A stretch of DNA of 64,000 bases from Dorea formicigenerans (GTDB lineage Bacteria > Bacillota > Clostridia > Lachnospirales > Lachnospiraceae): contig NZ_CP102279.1 in NCBI RefSeq assembly GCF_025150245.1, positions 989,423 to 1,053,422 of the forward strand, read 5' to 3'. Both the position numbers and the translations under genes were made by a program. The notes below the pieces were generated by a model that saw only the letters and a list, made by a program, of their open reading frames with translations, made no database searches and was not told the origin of the DNA. Of this stretch, positions 16,817 to 25,441 are shown piece after piece. Position 1 is the stretch's first letter. The number at the start of each line of letters is the position of its first letter.

Positions 16817-17806
16817 ATGGTTACATTAAACGATTATTTATATTCCGGGGATACGATCTTTAAAATTATACAAAATTATATGACAGATTTGAGAAAAGAA
16901 GCAAAGCGGACACATAATGAAATCGACCTTGTGCATAGCAATTGTCTCCTTCAAGTACAGGAAATGCTGGAGCACAACGATTTCCTGACTTCCCAGTCAC
17001 AGAAAATCCGGGAATTTTACAAGTACATGGCAAAAGAATTTCCATTTCTCGCCTTTACATTTCGTGGAAGAATCAAATCTTTGATACGTACAGAAGAAAA
17101 ATTCAACGGCTACATTGTGGAATACATTTATAATTATTATGAGGAACATGGAACATATCCGGCTGTGGCAGATTTAAAAGAAAAACTGAGCTGTTTTCGG
17201 GATATTATCGCATATCGGATTGTAATTGCATTGCCGAAATGTCATCTGAAGCCGGGACAGAATCTCGAAGAGGAAGAGATGAAATATCTTTATCAGATAG
17301 CCAATGCGCTGCCGGGATTTCTGGAAGAACGCGGCTTTACAGCCGAGCCGGCAAAAGGAGTCCGGGAGAGTAAATCAGGCTTGCTGGACGGCGAAGTAAA
17401 GCCATATTACAGAGATTTCATATCCAACCCGACCATGTACGGTTATCAGTCTTTACATATCACATTTTATGATAATACGTCCAGAAGCTATATGGAAGTG
17501 CAGCTTCGAACAAAGAAAATGGACGACATCGCGGAAATCGGACCGGCGAATCACTTGGGGTATGAGAAGCGTCAGGAGCATGAACGAGCAAGAAGAGATG
17601 CAGTTCCAAAAGGGGAATGCATTTACTTCGATGAGGCATACGAGCGCGGAATGAAACTTTTTAATTTAGATTTAAAAGACCTTGATGTTAATATGTTCGC
17701 AGCAATGAATAACAGCCTGATTAACGACGGCTGCGGACTGTATCGTGGGCGCCTCATTCTGCCATATGAACATTTGTCCAGATTTCAGAACGATTTGATT
17801 GATTAA
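16817..17806 (+). CDS. RelA/SpoT-domain nucleotide pyrophosphokinase-like protein
   Basis: This 329-residue protein carries a RelA/SpoT synthetase-type domain, seen in DIIAYRIVIAL, PTMYGYQSLHITF and MEVQLRTKKMDDIAE. It has no HD hydrolase, TGS or ACT domain, so it is a small standalone synthetase-like protein, longer than RelQ because of an extra N-terminal helical part (about 60 residues) and a C-terminal extension. The spacer between the DxxxxR motif and YQSLH is unusually long, with a LEEEEMKYLYQIANALPG insertion. Ribosome site AAAGGAGA precedes the ATG. It follows add closely. Its product, (p)ppGpp or a related alarmone, is not established. Confidence 0.85.
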   Translation: MVTLNDYLYSGDTIFKIIQNYMTDLRKEAKRTHNEIDLVHSNCLLQVQEMLEHNDFLTSQSQKIREFYKYMAKEFPFLAFTFRGRIKSLIRTEEKFNGYIVEYIYNYYEEHGTYPAVADLKEKLSCFRDIIAYRIVIALPKCHLKPGQNLEEEEMKYLYQIANALPGFLEERGFTAEPAKGVRESKSGLLDGEVKPYYRDFISNPTMYGYQSLHITFYDNTSRSYMEVQLRTKKMDDIAEIGPANHLGYEKRQEHERARRDAVPKGECIYFDEAYERGMKLFNLDLKDLDVNMFAAMNNSLINDGCGLYRGRLILPYEHLSRFQNDLID

Positions 17807-17913
17807 GGTGGAAGAAAATAGCAATTTTATAGAAAAACTTTTGCAGAGAGACAGTTTCTGACATTTGCAAAACGTATAATGGCATAAGAAATGAGCCGAT
17901 ACGGAGGAGCAAT

Positions 17914-18186
17914 ATGGAAGAATACAAGAATGGCAAAATCGAGCGTGTTCTCGGAATCTATACGAAATTACTGAACGGGTACATTGTAAATAAAGCAGCC
18001 GAAGCCAATGAATATGGAGTAAATGAACGAAGTATACAAAGAGATGTTGATGATATCCGAAATTATCTGGAATTAGAAGCAGTTAACAGTGGTTGCATCA
18101 ATAATGTCATATATGACCGCCTGAATAATGAGGAAAGTTGCGTAAAAATTAATATTGAAAATGTAAAAAGTCAGGAGAATGTGTAG
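17914..18186 (+). CDS. Truncated WYL/DeoR-type regulator
   Basis: The first ~65 residues match the helix-turn-helix N-terminus of WYL-domain transcriptional regulators: KIERVLGIYTKLLNGYIVNK, then NERSIQRDVDDIRNYLE. Full members exceed 300 residues and continue into a WYL sensor domain. Here, after YDRLNNEES, a short unrelated tail ends at residue 90. A GGAGG site supports the start and a strong terminator overlaps the end. The product would be a bare DNA-binding domain. It adjoins the fic fragment, so the loss may be an old deletion unrelated to the ICE. Confidence 0.75.
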   Translation: MEEYKNGKIERVLGIYTKLLNGYIVNKAAEANEYGVNERSIQRDVDDIRNYLELEAVNSGCINNVIYDRLNNEESCVKINIENVKSQENV

Positions 18187-18210
18187 GTGATGCAAAATCT
18201 CCTGACTTTT
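18166..18210 (+). terminator. Bidirectional terminator between WYL fragment and fic
   Basis: AAAAGTCAGGAGA (18166-18178) pairs perfectly with TCTCCTGACTTTT (18198-18210). It ends both the regulator fragment and the convergent fic gene. Confidence 0.9.
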
Positions 18211-18221
18211 ATAGTATACAT

Positions 18222-18431
18222 TTATTCTGCCAGAAAGTACTGACAACGATTCCAGTAGTATTCCTGTTCTTTTTGAAATAATGAAGTCAATGCTGTCACG
18301 TCTTTTCCCTGATGGTATGAATTCAGGGCATCGAGATATTCTGGACGATTAGCGTCTTCGATGATAAATGGAGCAATGCCGTGATAGAGACATTCACGGA
18401 AGAGAATCATACGCCCGGTTCGTCCATTTCC
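18222..18431 (-). pseudogene. fic: fic gene, 3' part cut off by ICE
   Basis: The minus strand encodes the C-terminal end of a Fic-domain AMP-transferase: GNGRTGRMILFRECLYHG followed by about 50 residues to a stop at 18222. GNGRTGR is the second half of the Fic catalytic motif HPFxxGNGRxxR. The first half, HPFQDGN, lies 26.7 kb away at about 45128-45150 on the same strand. Joining the two at the shared CATTTCC core restores an uninterrupted frame of about 246 codons. The longer open frame visible here starts in antisense recombinase sequence and is not a real gene. Confidence 0.92.
18425..18431. other. Left attachment core of the ICE
   Basis: CATTTCC (GGAAATG on the fic strand) recurs at 45127-45133. 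The fic strand here reads GACGGAAATG followed by fic sequence GACGAACC. The GA inside the core matches the central dinucleotide used by TndX-type recombinases. Confidence 0.85.
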
Positions 18432-18432
18432 G

Positions 18433-20046
18433 TCATGCAATACCACATTGGGACTCACAAAGAAATCTATAATTGATTTCCACTTTTTGAGTACGTTCTT
18501 TGCCGGTTCCCTTTGCTTGATACACATATATACTGTCAATCAGTTCAACCAGCATAGAACGGTTTAACTCTGTTACATTTTCATACTTGCGTATGGTTTC
18601 TAAAAATTTGTTTGTATTTTTCGTCTTGTAGTCCTCGGCTTCGATTTTCTCTTTTAATGCCTTACGCCTTTCTTCAAGTTCTCTCTGCTCATTTTCATAA
18701 GTTACAGACATTTTCTCAAAACGTCCATCAGAAATCTTTCCTGCTACATTCTGCTCAAACAGCTTCATTATGATACTGTCAATTTCAGCAATACGCTTTT
18801 CTGCCAGTTCCAATTCCTGTTTAAACTGCTTGATTTTCTTACCGCCGCCGGATTCACTCAACACCCTCATTTCTTCAATGAACTGGTCGCCTAATGTTTC
18901 CATATTCTTGATATGCTTTTGAATGTCGTCCATGACAATCTTCACTAATGCGTCATAGGAAATTGCATGAGTTGTGCAGAGGTTGCTGTTTCTGGCATAT
19001 GTCCTGCAACGAAATCTCGGCTCTCTCCCGTTTGGATTGGAGAACGCCATATTGCGTCCACAGTCCGGGCATTTTACAAGCCCCACAAACATATTTGGTC
19101 GTCCAGTCTTATTTGGTCTTTTCTTTACACTGATGAATTTCTGTACCAGTTCAAAGGTTTCTTCATCAATGATAGCTTCATGGGTGTTTTTTACAACAAT
19201 CCAATCTTCCTTAGGAACCGCTACCAGTTTTCTGTTCTTGAATGATTTTGTCTGTGTCTTGTGCGATACCATATGACCGAGATACACTTGATTTTCCAAA
19301 ATCATCTTAACATTTTTTCCAACCCAGTCGGTAGGGAATCGGAACCCTGTGCTTGTTTCCAGCGTGCCATTCTTCATTGCTCTGTAGGCTCTCGGAATCA
19401 AAATCTTTTCTTCACACAATGTTCTTGCTATCTGATGAACACTGTTTCCCTGTTTCGACATTTCAAAAATACGCTTGACGATAGGCGCTGTTTCCGGGTC
19501 TATCAGTAGTTTACGCTTATTGTTCGGGTCAACCCTATAACCATACGGAGCGAATGAACCGCAGAACCCGCCACTTAAAGCAGTTGTTTTCTTGACGCTT
19601 CGGATTTTCTTTGAGGTATCACGTGCATAATACTCATTCATAATAGATTTGAATGGCATCATCTCGTTATCCTCATATCTTGTGTCAACATCATCATTCA
19701 GTGCGATAAAGAGAATGTCATTGTTCGGGAAGATTTCTTCCACGTAATACATGAACATGGCATTGTTGCGACCGAACCTTGACATATCCTTTACCATGAT
19801 TCCACTAGGCTGTATATCTTCCATAGCGTCCTCAATCATGCGGTTTAAATCCGGTCTGTTGAATGTTGTGCCGGAATAGCCATCATCTACATACTCGTCA
19901 ATGATTTCAAATCCTTTTTCCTTTGAATAATATCGGAGCATTTGCAACTGGTTTGTGATACTGTTGCTTTCTTTATCAGCGTCACCATCATCTTTGGATA
20001 AACGTGCATATAATCTAACTCTTAATCTTGCTTGCTGTTTCGTCAT
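18433..20046 (-). CDS. Large serine recombinase (TndX-like)
   Basis: This 537-residue recombinase inserts and excises the ICE. It has a resolvase catalytic domain (residues ~8-155) with nucleophile Ser17 in YARLSKDD and the DMSRFGRN active-site arginines, a recombinase domain at ~180-290, a zinc ribbon with CPDCGRNMAF and RCRTYARNSNLC, and a coiled-coil segment at ~410-480. The size matches TndX (about 533 residues). I choose ATG 20046 (MTKQQARLRV) because GGAAAGGAGT precedes it, over an ATG ten codons upstream. The gene ends inside the last bases of the element. Confidence 0.95.
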   Translation of the reverse strand: MTKQQARLRVRLYARLSKDDGDADKESNSITNQLQMLRYYSKEKGFEIIDEYVDDGYSGTTFNRPDLNRMIEDAMEDIQPSGIMVKDMSRFGRNNAMFMYYVEEIFPNNDILFIALNDDVDTRYEDNEMMPFKSIMNEYYARDTSKKIRSVKKTTALSGGFCGSFAPYGYRVDPNNKRKLLIDPETAPIVKRIFEMSKQGNSVHQIARTLCEEKILIPRAYRAMKNGTLETSTGFRFPTDWVGKNVKMILENQVYLGHMVSHKTQTKSFKNRKLVAVPKEDWIVVKNTHEAIIDEETFELVQKFISVKKRPNKTGRPNMFVGLVKCPDCGRNMAFSNPNGREPRFRCRTYARNSNLCTTHAISYDALVKIVMDDIQKHIKNMETLGDQFIEEMRVLSESGGGKKIKQFKQELELAEKRIAEIDSIIMKLFEQNVAGKISDGRFEKMSVTYENEQRELEERRKALKEKIEAEDYKTKNTNKFLETIRKYENVTELNRSMLVELIDSIYVYQAKGTGKERTQKVEINYRFLCESQCGIA

Positions 20047-20144
20047 TTTTACTCCTTTCCAACAGCAAACAAACAACTTATATCCTGTTAATATTATACC
20101 ACGCTACTTAATTATTTTCAGCCGCTTATTACACTGTTCTCAAT

Positions 20145-20294
20145 TTAATATCCATTGTTTTCCTGCTCGATTTCCTTTTGAATCAGCCTTTTAATCAAAT
20201 GCTGCAAATCCACTGTACCGGAGAACACTGACGTTACATAAAAGGTCGTATTTCCTATTTTTATTGTATTGGACTGTACTGTTTTTCCTATAAT
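20145..20294 (-). CDS. Possible small ICE protein, about 49 residues
   Basis: A protein-like open frame reads GKTVQSNTIKIGNTTFYVTS, then VFSGTVDLQHLIKRLIQKEI and ends ENNGY at 20145. It resembles the short TnpW-like proteins that accompany serine recombinases, with a beta-rich start and a terminal amphipathic helix. It has no ATG, GTG or TTG in the right place: the frame opens with ATT-ATA shortly after GAGGTGGG. It may use a rare start or be a remnant. Placed just upstream of the recombinase, it would suit an accessory role in excision, but that is inference. Confidence 0.4.
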   Translation of the reverse strand: MIGKTVQSNTIKIGNTTFYVTSVFSGTVDLQHLIKRLIQKEIEQENNGY

Positions 20295-20343
20295 CCCACC
20301 TCATTTCTTCCAACAAAAAAACACCATTTCTGGTGTCTTTCTG

Positions 20344-21195
20344 CTAATCTACACTGATTACTTTGCGTTCATACTTCTTTTCCTGCAAATCAATCTCCGC
20401 ATAAACCATGTATTTGTCATTAAGTTCCGTCTGTCCAGTCTGAATACAGGTTGTCTGATGAATCTGGTTTATCCACTTTCCTTTCTCTGTGTCAGGACTT
20501 TCATGTATATGTCCGTGCAGAGAAAGAAGTGGCTGTTTTTCTTTCAGAAATTCGTAAATATCAACAGAGCCTATATCCAAATCTTGATAGCGCAACTGTC
20601 CTAATCTCAATCCCGCAGGCGGCATGTGCATAACGTAAACCGCTTTTTGTCTATCGTCCGGCAATGGAAGTTTCTTCAGCACATCACACATATGCGGTAA
20701 TTCTGTTCTGGAATATTCCAGCCAGTTGTAAATCCTGTCATAATCAACAGCATTAGAGATTCCGGCTACAGGACTTAACTGACGCTGCGGAATATAATGT
20801 GTTTCTGTAACAACCCTGTCTTTACAACCGAACGGATGGTCTAAAATATAGTTCATGCCGATAAATTCATATCCATTGACAGAAAATTTCCTACCAGCTA
20901 TATTGCAGACATTTTCAAATCTGTCGCAAAGATTGTCAAACATTTCATCTGCTGCCAGTAAATCATCATTTCCAAGCATGGCAAGGTATGTGATGTCCTG
21001 CTTTTTCAGTTCCTCAAAATATTCATCAAGGAATCCATTGATAAAAAACGATTGCTCACTGTGGCGGTCACATTGTTTTGGTAACATATCCCCGCCATTT
21101 ACAATGACTTTGATTTCCTTTTCAATGGCTACGTCCAGAATCTTTCTGTACTTCTTTTTATCTCCGTGTAAATCTGTAACATACAATATCTTCAT
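20344..21195 (-). CDS. Calcineurin-like metallophosphoesterase
   Basis: This 283-residue protein has the full metallophosphoesterase metal-site series: DLHGD near residue 8, GGDM near 34, GNDD near 75, a His at MHMPP, and HGHIHES near 228. There is no signal peptide or membrane helix, so it acts in the cytosol. Targets in this family range from nucleotides and nucleic acids to proteins. It sits between the recombinase and the Tn916-type orf8 regulator, a slot not occupied by such a gene in Tn916 or Tn5397, so it is probably cargo. A role in counter-defence or in signal-nucleotide degradation is possible but unproven. Confidence 0.88.
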   Translation of the reverse strand: MKILYVTDLHGDKKKYRKILDVAIEKEIKVIVNGGDMLPKQCDRHSEQSFFINGFLDEYFEELKKQDITYLAMLGNDDLLAADEMFDNLCDRFENVCNIAGRKFSVNGYEFIGMNYILDHPFGCKDRVVTETHYIPQRQLSPVAGISNAVDYDRIYNWLEYSRTELPHMCDVLKKLPLPDDRQKAVYVMHMPPAGLRLGQLRYQDLDIGSVDIYEFLKEKQPLLSLHGHIHESPDTEKGKWINQIHQTTCIQTGQTELNDKYMVYAEIDLQEKKYERKVISVD

Positions 21196-21690
21196 ATCAC
21201 TTTCTACCCCTTTTAATACAGCATTTCTTCCTAATCATAGTTAAAAGTATACCATATCAGAGATAGATTATCAGCAGCTTATATCTGACATACAGACTGC
21301 AAAATTTTTGCCTTATGCACCTCCTTTACTGTGTGTTTCCGAAGCAGTCAGATGGCTTTGGAAGCTCCACTGGACTTTCACCATTCTCATTCCTATGAGC
21401 AGAACCGCACCATGCGAGTGTATCATTATTCAGATATACAGGTCATGGCAGAACGACCATTCCACAAGTCGCTCTCGGATCATTGCATGAATCGCTCGCT
21501 TTTTTAGGTCATGGCGTACAATTTCCGCTGGCTCGCTGCATATCAAACGTATCTGACTGCTTTATTCAGTTGTCAAAGAACTACCGACTGTATTTGCCAG
21601 TCTATGAAAATCCACTACCTAGATAATGGACTTTCATAGATTGACAAGCGGAGCAGAGGAAAGGGGAAAATGCTCCGCCCGTCTGAATGA
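21196..21690. other. ICE intergenic region with hairpins and a possible 51-codon ORF
   Basis: A plus-strand frame from ATG 21352 to TAG 21507 could encode 51 residues starting MALEAPLDFHHSHSYEQ. It has no clear ribosome site and opposes all its neighbours, so I give it little weight. Near the right side, TCTATGAAAATCCA and TGGACTTTCATAGA form a long imperfect hairpin (about 21602-21640), and GCGGAGCA pairs with TGCTCCGC (about 21651-21680). The latter could end the orf7-orf8 transcript. Nothing else is recognised. Confidence 0.4.
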
Positions 21691-21927
21691 TTAGATTACG
21701 ACTATCTCAAAGTTTGCAATCATATCCATGACTGCTGCCTGTATTCTGCCTTTTAATTCAGAATCCACTACCATGTAGACGTTACCGTATTCGTCATACA
21801 ATTTGCGTAAGCTCAACTTTGATATGTACCCGTCATAGAAATCCAAGATTTCCTGTATTGCAGTTTCATCACCATTCGTAGCCGCCACAATCACAGCAAA
21901 CGGTATATGTTTTTGGTCTTTGTCCAT
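21691..21927 (-). CDS. Tn916 Orf8-like helix-turn-helix protein
   Basis: This 78-residue protein matches the Orf8 position and type of Tn916: residues 8-45 (PFAVIVAATNGDETAIQEIL) resemble the helix-turn-helix domain often annotated at this locus. It starts two bases after the orf7 stop, so the two are coupled. In Tn916, orf7 and orf8 act as positive regulators whose transcription leads to expression of excision and transfer genes. The same role is likely here. Confidence 0.85.
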   Translation of the reverse strand: MDKDQKHIPFAVIVAATNGDETAIQEILDFYDGYISKLSLRKLYDEYGNVYMVVDSELKGRIQAAVMDMIANFEIVVI

Positions 21928-21929
21928 GC

Positions 21930-22346
21930 TTATTCCTCCTCCATCATTTTTCGTAATTCTTCCAGAGTGCTTGTCCTGTGACGGTAAACAGTAGTGCGTA
22001 CCACGTTCATAAGCTCTCCGATTTCTGCGTCAGACATATCCATAAAGTATGACAACAAAATGATATTGCGTTTTCTCTCTGGCAAACATTTGAGTGCTTT
22101 GCTTAACTGGTCGTCAGATACTTGTACTTCCATGCCAAGAACATTGAACGCTGTATAATCGCTGGAATACTTGTCATAAACGCCTGCTTTGTTCAATTCC
22201 AAATCTGAAATTTCAGAAAACGGAACTTCATGTTTCAAGCGTCTTGAAATATCACGGTTATACTTCATTGCTGCTCTTTTAATGACTTTCTTTGTAAGGC
22301 AATCAAACTGTGCTTGAATAGCCTGTTGGAAAGAAGATGACTTCAT
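21930..22346 (-). CDS. Tn916 Orf7-like sigma-type regulator
   Basis: This 138-residue protein resembles the sigma-70 region-4-containing Orf7 of Tn916. A C-terminal helix-turn-helix is seen in MSDAEIGELMNVVRTTVYRHR, preceded by LPERKRNIILLSYFMD, as in sigma-like factors. Upstream AGGTGAATC and GGAGG-like bases support ATG 22346. It is followed immediately by orf8. In Tn916 this pair is part of the switch from integrated state to excision and transfer. About 580 bases of hairpin-rich, non-coding DNA separate it from the divergent repressor gene. Confidence 0.88.
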   Translation of the reverse strand: MKSSSFQQAIQAQFDCLTKKVIKRAAMKYNRDISRRLKHEVPFSEISDLELNKAGVYDKYSSDYTAFNVLGMEVQVSDDQLSKALKCLPERKRNIILLSYFMDMSDAEIGELMNVVRTTVYRHRTSTLEELRKMMEEE

Positions 22347-22927
22347 GCTGATTCACCTCCTTTCTGCGTGAGAGTAGATGAGGGTGTTTTCCCTCTATCC
22401 CCCTTTCCGCACAGTAGCTACCCACGCAGCAGCTATTTGTTGCGTTTTCAGAAATGAACTTGAAAAATATTTTTACGCACGAAAAAAGCACAAGAGAAAA
22501 GGCTGTATAGCGTTCTTGTGCTTTATCATTTGTACCTGTTATATGATGTAAAAAACCACATTCAAGGGTGTATTGTCCTGCTATGGTAATTTCAGTTTTT
22601 TTGACAATAAAGGGTATGTCATAAAATGTCGATTATGAGATTCTTTCAATGCGGCTACCTCCTAGAGCCGCAAAACAAAAAAACCTTATATGATTTATCC
22701 ACCGAATTGAGGAAAAAGAAAAACGGCGGCTTTATCTTGACCGCCATCAAATCAGAAATATTTTTGGATAAGCAAAAAGGTTACTGCCGATAACGGTTTT
22801 TTTTATTTACCGTATAACAGTAATTTTGTTCTTTTAACACACTAGGAACTGACAAACCATATAACACGTTTTTCTATACCTGTTAGAAAATCAACAGGAA
22901 CAGTAAAATGTATTGAGGTGATTACAT
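22347..22927. other. Hairpin-rich control region between orf7 and orf9
   Basis: No convincing gene lies here. Several inverted repeats are visible: AAAGCACAAGA with TCTTGTGCTTT (about 22486-22525), GCGGCT with AGCCGC (about 22652-22672), GGCGG with CCGCC (about 22725-22744), and TTACTG with CAGTAA enclosing ACGGT/ACCGT with a T-run (about 22781-22833). In Tn916 the equivalent area controls the orf7-orf8 transcripts by terminators and antisense transcription. These hairpins probably serve that purpose. Confidence 0.6.
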
Positions 22928-23284
22928 ATGCGTAAAAAAGAAGATAAGTACGATTTCAGAGCTTTTGGTCTTGCCATCAAAGAAGCTCGTATGAAACAGG
23001 GTCTAACCCGTGAACAAGTGGGAGCAATGATTGAGATTGACCCACGTTATCTGACAAATATTGAAAATAAGGGGCATCACCCAAGTTTACAAGTGCTTTA
23101 TGACATTGTTCATTTATTGAATGTATCAGTAGACGCTTTTTTTCTTCCTGCTTCTGATCTGGCGAAAAGCACCAGAAGAATACAGTTAGAAAAGCAGCTT
23201 GATAACCTGTCTGATAAAGATTTAGTTATCATGGAAAGTGTCGCTGACGGAATTATTAAATCTAGGGAAGTGGAGGAAGATTAA
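22928..23284 (+). CDS. Tn916 Orf9-like Xre-family repressor
   Basis: This 118-residue protein has an HTH of the Cro/CI type at residues 10-65 ([20 protein letters not shown], then [17 protein letters not shown]) and a C-terminal helical tail. It corresponds to Orf9 of Tn916, proposed to repress the orf7-orf8 operon. It is the only core ICE gene on the plus strand, divergent from orf7. Ribosome site GAGGTG precedes ATG 22928. Its stop overlaps by 4 bases the stop of the convergent DtxR-type gene, marking the border between the control block and the cargo. Confidence 0.9.
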   Translation: MRKKEDKYDFRAFGLAIKEARMKQGLTREQVGAMIEIDPRYLTNIENKGHHPSLQVLYDIVHLLNVSVDAFFLPASDLAKSTRRIQLEKQLDNLSDKDLVIMESVADGIIKSREVEED

Positions 23285-23664
23285 ACTTCCTCTTTTTCAC
23301 TCCCTATACGAGTTGATTCTTTTAATTTTTGAAAACACTCGTCACTGATTACGTGTTCCAGTTTGCAAGCGTCTGATTCTGCTAGTTTTGGGTCTACACC
23401 CATTTCTGTAAGATATTTTGTAAAAAAGCAATGTCGCTCATAAATTTTCTCAGCCATAGCCTGCCTACTGTCTGTTAAAAGCAATTGACCATTATTATCC
23501 ATTAGTAGGAATCCTTGTGTTTTAAGTTGCTTTACTGCATGACTTACACGAGGCTTTGAAAATCCCATATAATCAGCCACATCAATAGAGCGAACCATGC
23601 CTTTTTTGATTTTAAGTATAAGTATTGTTTCTAAATAATCTTCTAATGACTTTCCCAATGTCAC
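23281..23664 (-). CDS. DtxR/MntR-family metal-dependent regulator
   Basis: This 127-residue protein has an N-terminal winged helix ([20 protein letters not shown], then [20 protein letters not shown]) and the metal-binding dimerisation domain: [29 protein letters not shown]. The Cys102/Glu/His residues of DACKLEH match the family's metal ligands. It therefore should repress in response to iron or manganese. It sits immediately downstream of the two ABC exporter genes in the same direction, separated by 38 bases. No SH3-like C-terminal domain is present, as in MntR. This supports a metal or siderophore context for the ABC pair. Confidence 0.9.
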   Translation of the reverse strand: MTLGKSLEDYLETILILKIKKGMVRSIDVADYMGFSKPRVSHAVKQLKTQGFLLMDNNGQLLLTDSRQAMAEKIYERHCFFTKYLTEMGVDPKLAESDACKLEHVISDECFQKLKESTRIGSEKEEV

Positions 23665-23702
23665 ATTATTATCACCTCTTAAATATTTGATTCAATCAGT
23701 TT

Positions 23703-25436
23703 TTAAATTGTCCACCCAAGACTTTCTTGCTGAATATGATACAATTTTTGATATACACCTTTTTTCTTCATCAATTCATTATGTGTGCCATATTCAACTA
23801 ATTTGCCATCATCTAATACTAATATTTGGTCTGCGTCTACAACTGTTCTTAAACGGTGAGCAATCATAATTACTGTTTTGTTTTCAACCAATTGAGCTAT
23901 AGCCTTTTGCACTAAAACTTCGTTCTCCGGGTCAAGAGAAGCAGTTGCTTCATCTAAAAAAATAATTGAAGCATTTTTTAATAAAGCACGTGCAATAGAT
24001 ATTCTTTGTCTTTCACCACCAGATAATGTACTACCATTTTCACCTAAAACAGTTTGATAACCGTCTGGCATATTACGCACAAATTCATCACAGTATGCAG
24101 CTTTAGCAGCCGCCATAACTTCTTCCTCTGTGGCGTTAGGGTTTCCAATACTGATATTGTTAAAAACAGTATCATTAAATAATGTTACGTCTTGAAATAC
24201 AAAAGCCATTTTTCGCATAAGACTTTCTGGCTCCATTGTTCGTATATCTTTACCACCAACACGAATTGTACCTTTCTGTATATCCCAAAATCTTGCAATC
24301 AATTTTGAAATTGTACTTTTCCCGCTTCCAGATGAACCTACCAATGCGGTGATACTTCCTTGTGGAATTTTACAAGTCACATCTTTAATGACATCTTTTG
24401 TATTATATCTGAATGTAACATGTTCCAACTCTATATCACAATTTTCAATTTCTTTATCATTTCCTTGCATTACAGATGTACTTAAAAGAGTACGCATTCT
24501 TTCTGTAACAACATTAAGATTTAGTAATGTAGTTAATTGTGAAAGAATCGCAAGAATTGGTCCATATATACGAGTAACCATCAAAAAGAACATTAGTAAT
24601 GGGAGCAGTTCTATTTCACCTTTAACTAACAACATTGTTCCAACAAAAATGACAATACCAATTCCGGCTTGCAAAATCATGCTTGCACTCGACATAAATA
24701 CGCCACAAATCATTTCTACTTTCACAGCAATCTTTTTCATAGATAATAATGCTTTGTTAAGAGCAGAAAAGTGAGAACCACTTAAATTACATGATTTAAT
24801 AATTTTCATTCCCTCAAGGTATTCTTGTACTTGACTAGAAGCGTCTAGCTTTGCTTGTACTTGTCGTTCAAATAATTTTTTCTGATAGTTCTTACTTAAC
24901 CAAATTATCAAAAATGCAACTGGCAGCGTAATATACATACATAACGCTAAACGCCAATCAAAGAAAGCAAGTAAAATACAAGTAAGAGTAACAGTAATAC
25001 CATTTGCAATGAGAGGTGGAATTGTACTACTTAACATTGATTCCATGCTGCTACAATCAGACATCATGTTAGTTGTCAATTCTGACAAATCCTTTGTATT
25101 GAAGAAACTCATTGGTAATTTTCTTAAATGCTCTGCAATATTAAGTCTTGTTTTATTTGATTCTTGATAAGACGCAATGTATGTCTTTCTATAATCATTT
25201 CTTGCTGCTAAAAACACCAAAACAGCAGAAACAACTCCAATTCCCCAAAGCAACCATATATGATTCCATGCAATTTGCTTTCCTACATACGGGTTCAGTA
25301 ATTCATTAAATAACATTACTGTAACACAAAACGGAAGCATTAAGGCTAGATTTGTTATCGTACAAGCAACAATAGCTTTTTTTAAATCTTTATAACCTTT
25401 ATCTGATAGAAAAAGAAACTCTTTTAGTTTTTTCAT
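23703..25436 (-). CDS. ABC transporter, fused permease-ATPase (second half)
   Basis: This 577-residue half-transporter has six membrane helices (type IV exporter fold, about residues 1-310) and a C-terminal ATPase with Walker A GSSGSGKST, signature LSGGERQR and Walker B IIFLDEATASLD. I place the start at ATG 25436 (MKKLKEFLFLSDKG), five bases after the partner's stop; an upstream frame overlaps the partner. It should form a heterodimer with the adjacent half-transporter. Two such fused proteins flanked by AraC and DtxR regulators recall YbtPQ/IrtAB-type siderophore systems, in which exporter-fold proteins import iron chelates. The AT-rich composition contrasts with the conjugation genes. Confidence 0.92.
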   Translation of the reverse strand: MKKLKEFLFLSDKGYKDLKKAIVACTITNLALMLPFCVTVMLFNELLNPYVGKQIAWNHIWLLWGIGVVSAVLVFLAARNDYRKTYIASYQESNKTRLNIAEHLRKLPMSFFNTKDLSELTTNMMSDCSSMESMLSSTIPPLIANGITVTLTCILLAFFDWRLALCMYITLPVAFLIIWLSKNYQKKLFERQVQAKLDASSQVQEYLEGMKIIKSCNLSGSHFSALNKALLSMKKIAVKVEMICGVFMSSASMILQAGIGIVIFVGTMLLVKGEIELLPLLMFFLMVTRIYGPILAILSQLTTLLNLNVVTERMRTLLSTSVMQGNDKEIENCDIELEHVTFRYNTKDVIKDVTCKIPQGSITALVGSSGSGKSTISKLIARFWDIQKGTIRVGGKDIRTMEPESLMRKMAFVFQDVTLFNDTVFNNISIGNPNATEEEVMAAAKAAYCDEFVRNMPDGYQTVLGENGSTLSGGERQRISIARALLKNASIIFLDEATASLDPENEVLVQKAIAQLVENKTVIMIAHRLRTVVDADQILVLDDGKLVEYGTHNELMKKKGVYQKLYHIQQESLGWTI

Positions 25437-25441
25437 CTTTA

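Noticed and set aside
18222-18539. 105-codon minus-strand ORF as a complete gene
   Set aside because: Its first third is out-of-frame recombinase sequence; only the part after GNGRTGR is Fic. It is a junction artefact of the ICE insertion.
22347-22927. Possible CRISPR-like array
   Set aside because: The hairpins here differ from each other; no regularly spaced direct repeats were seen here or elsewhere in the window.
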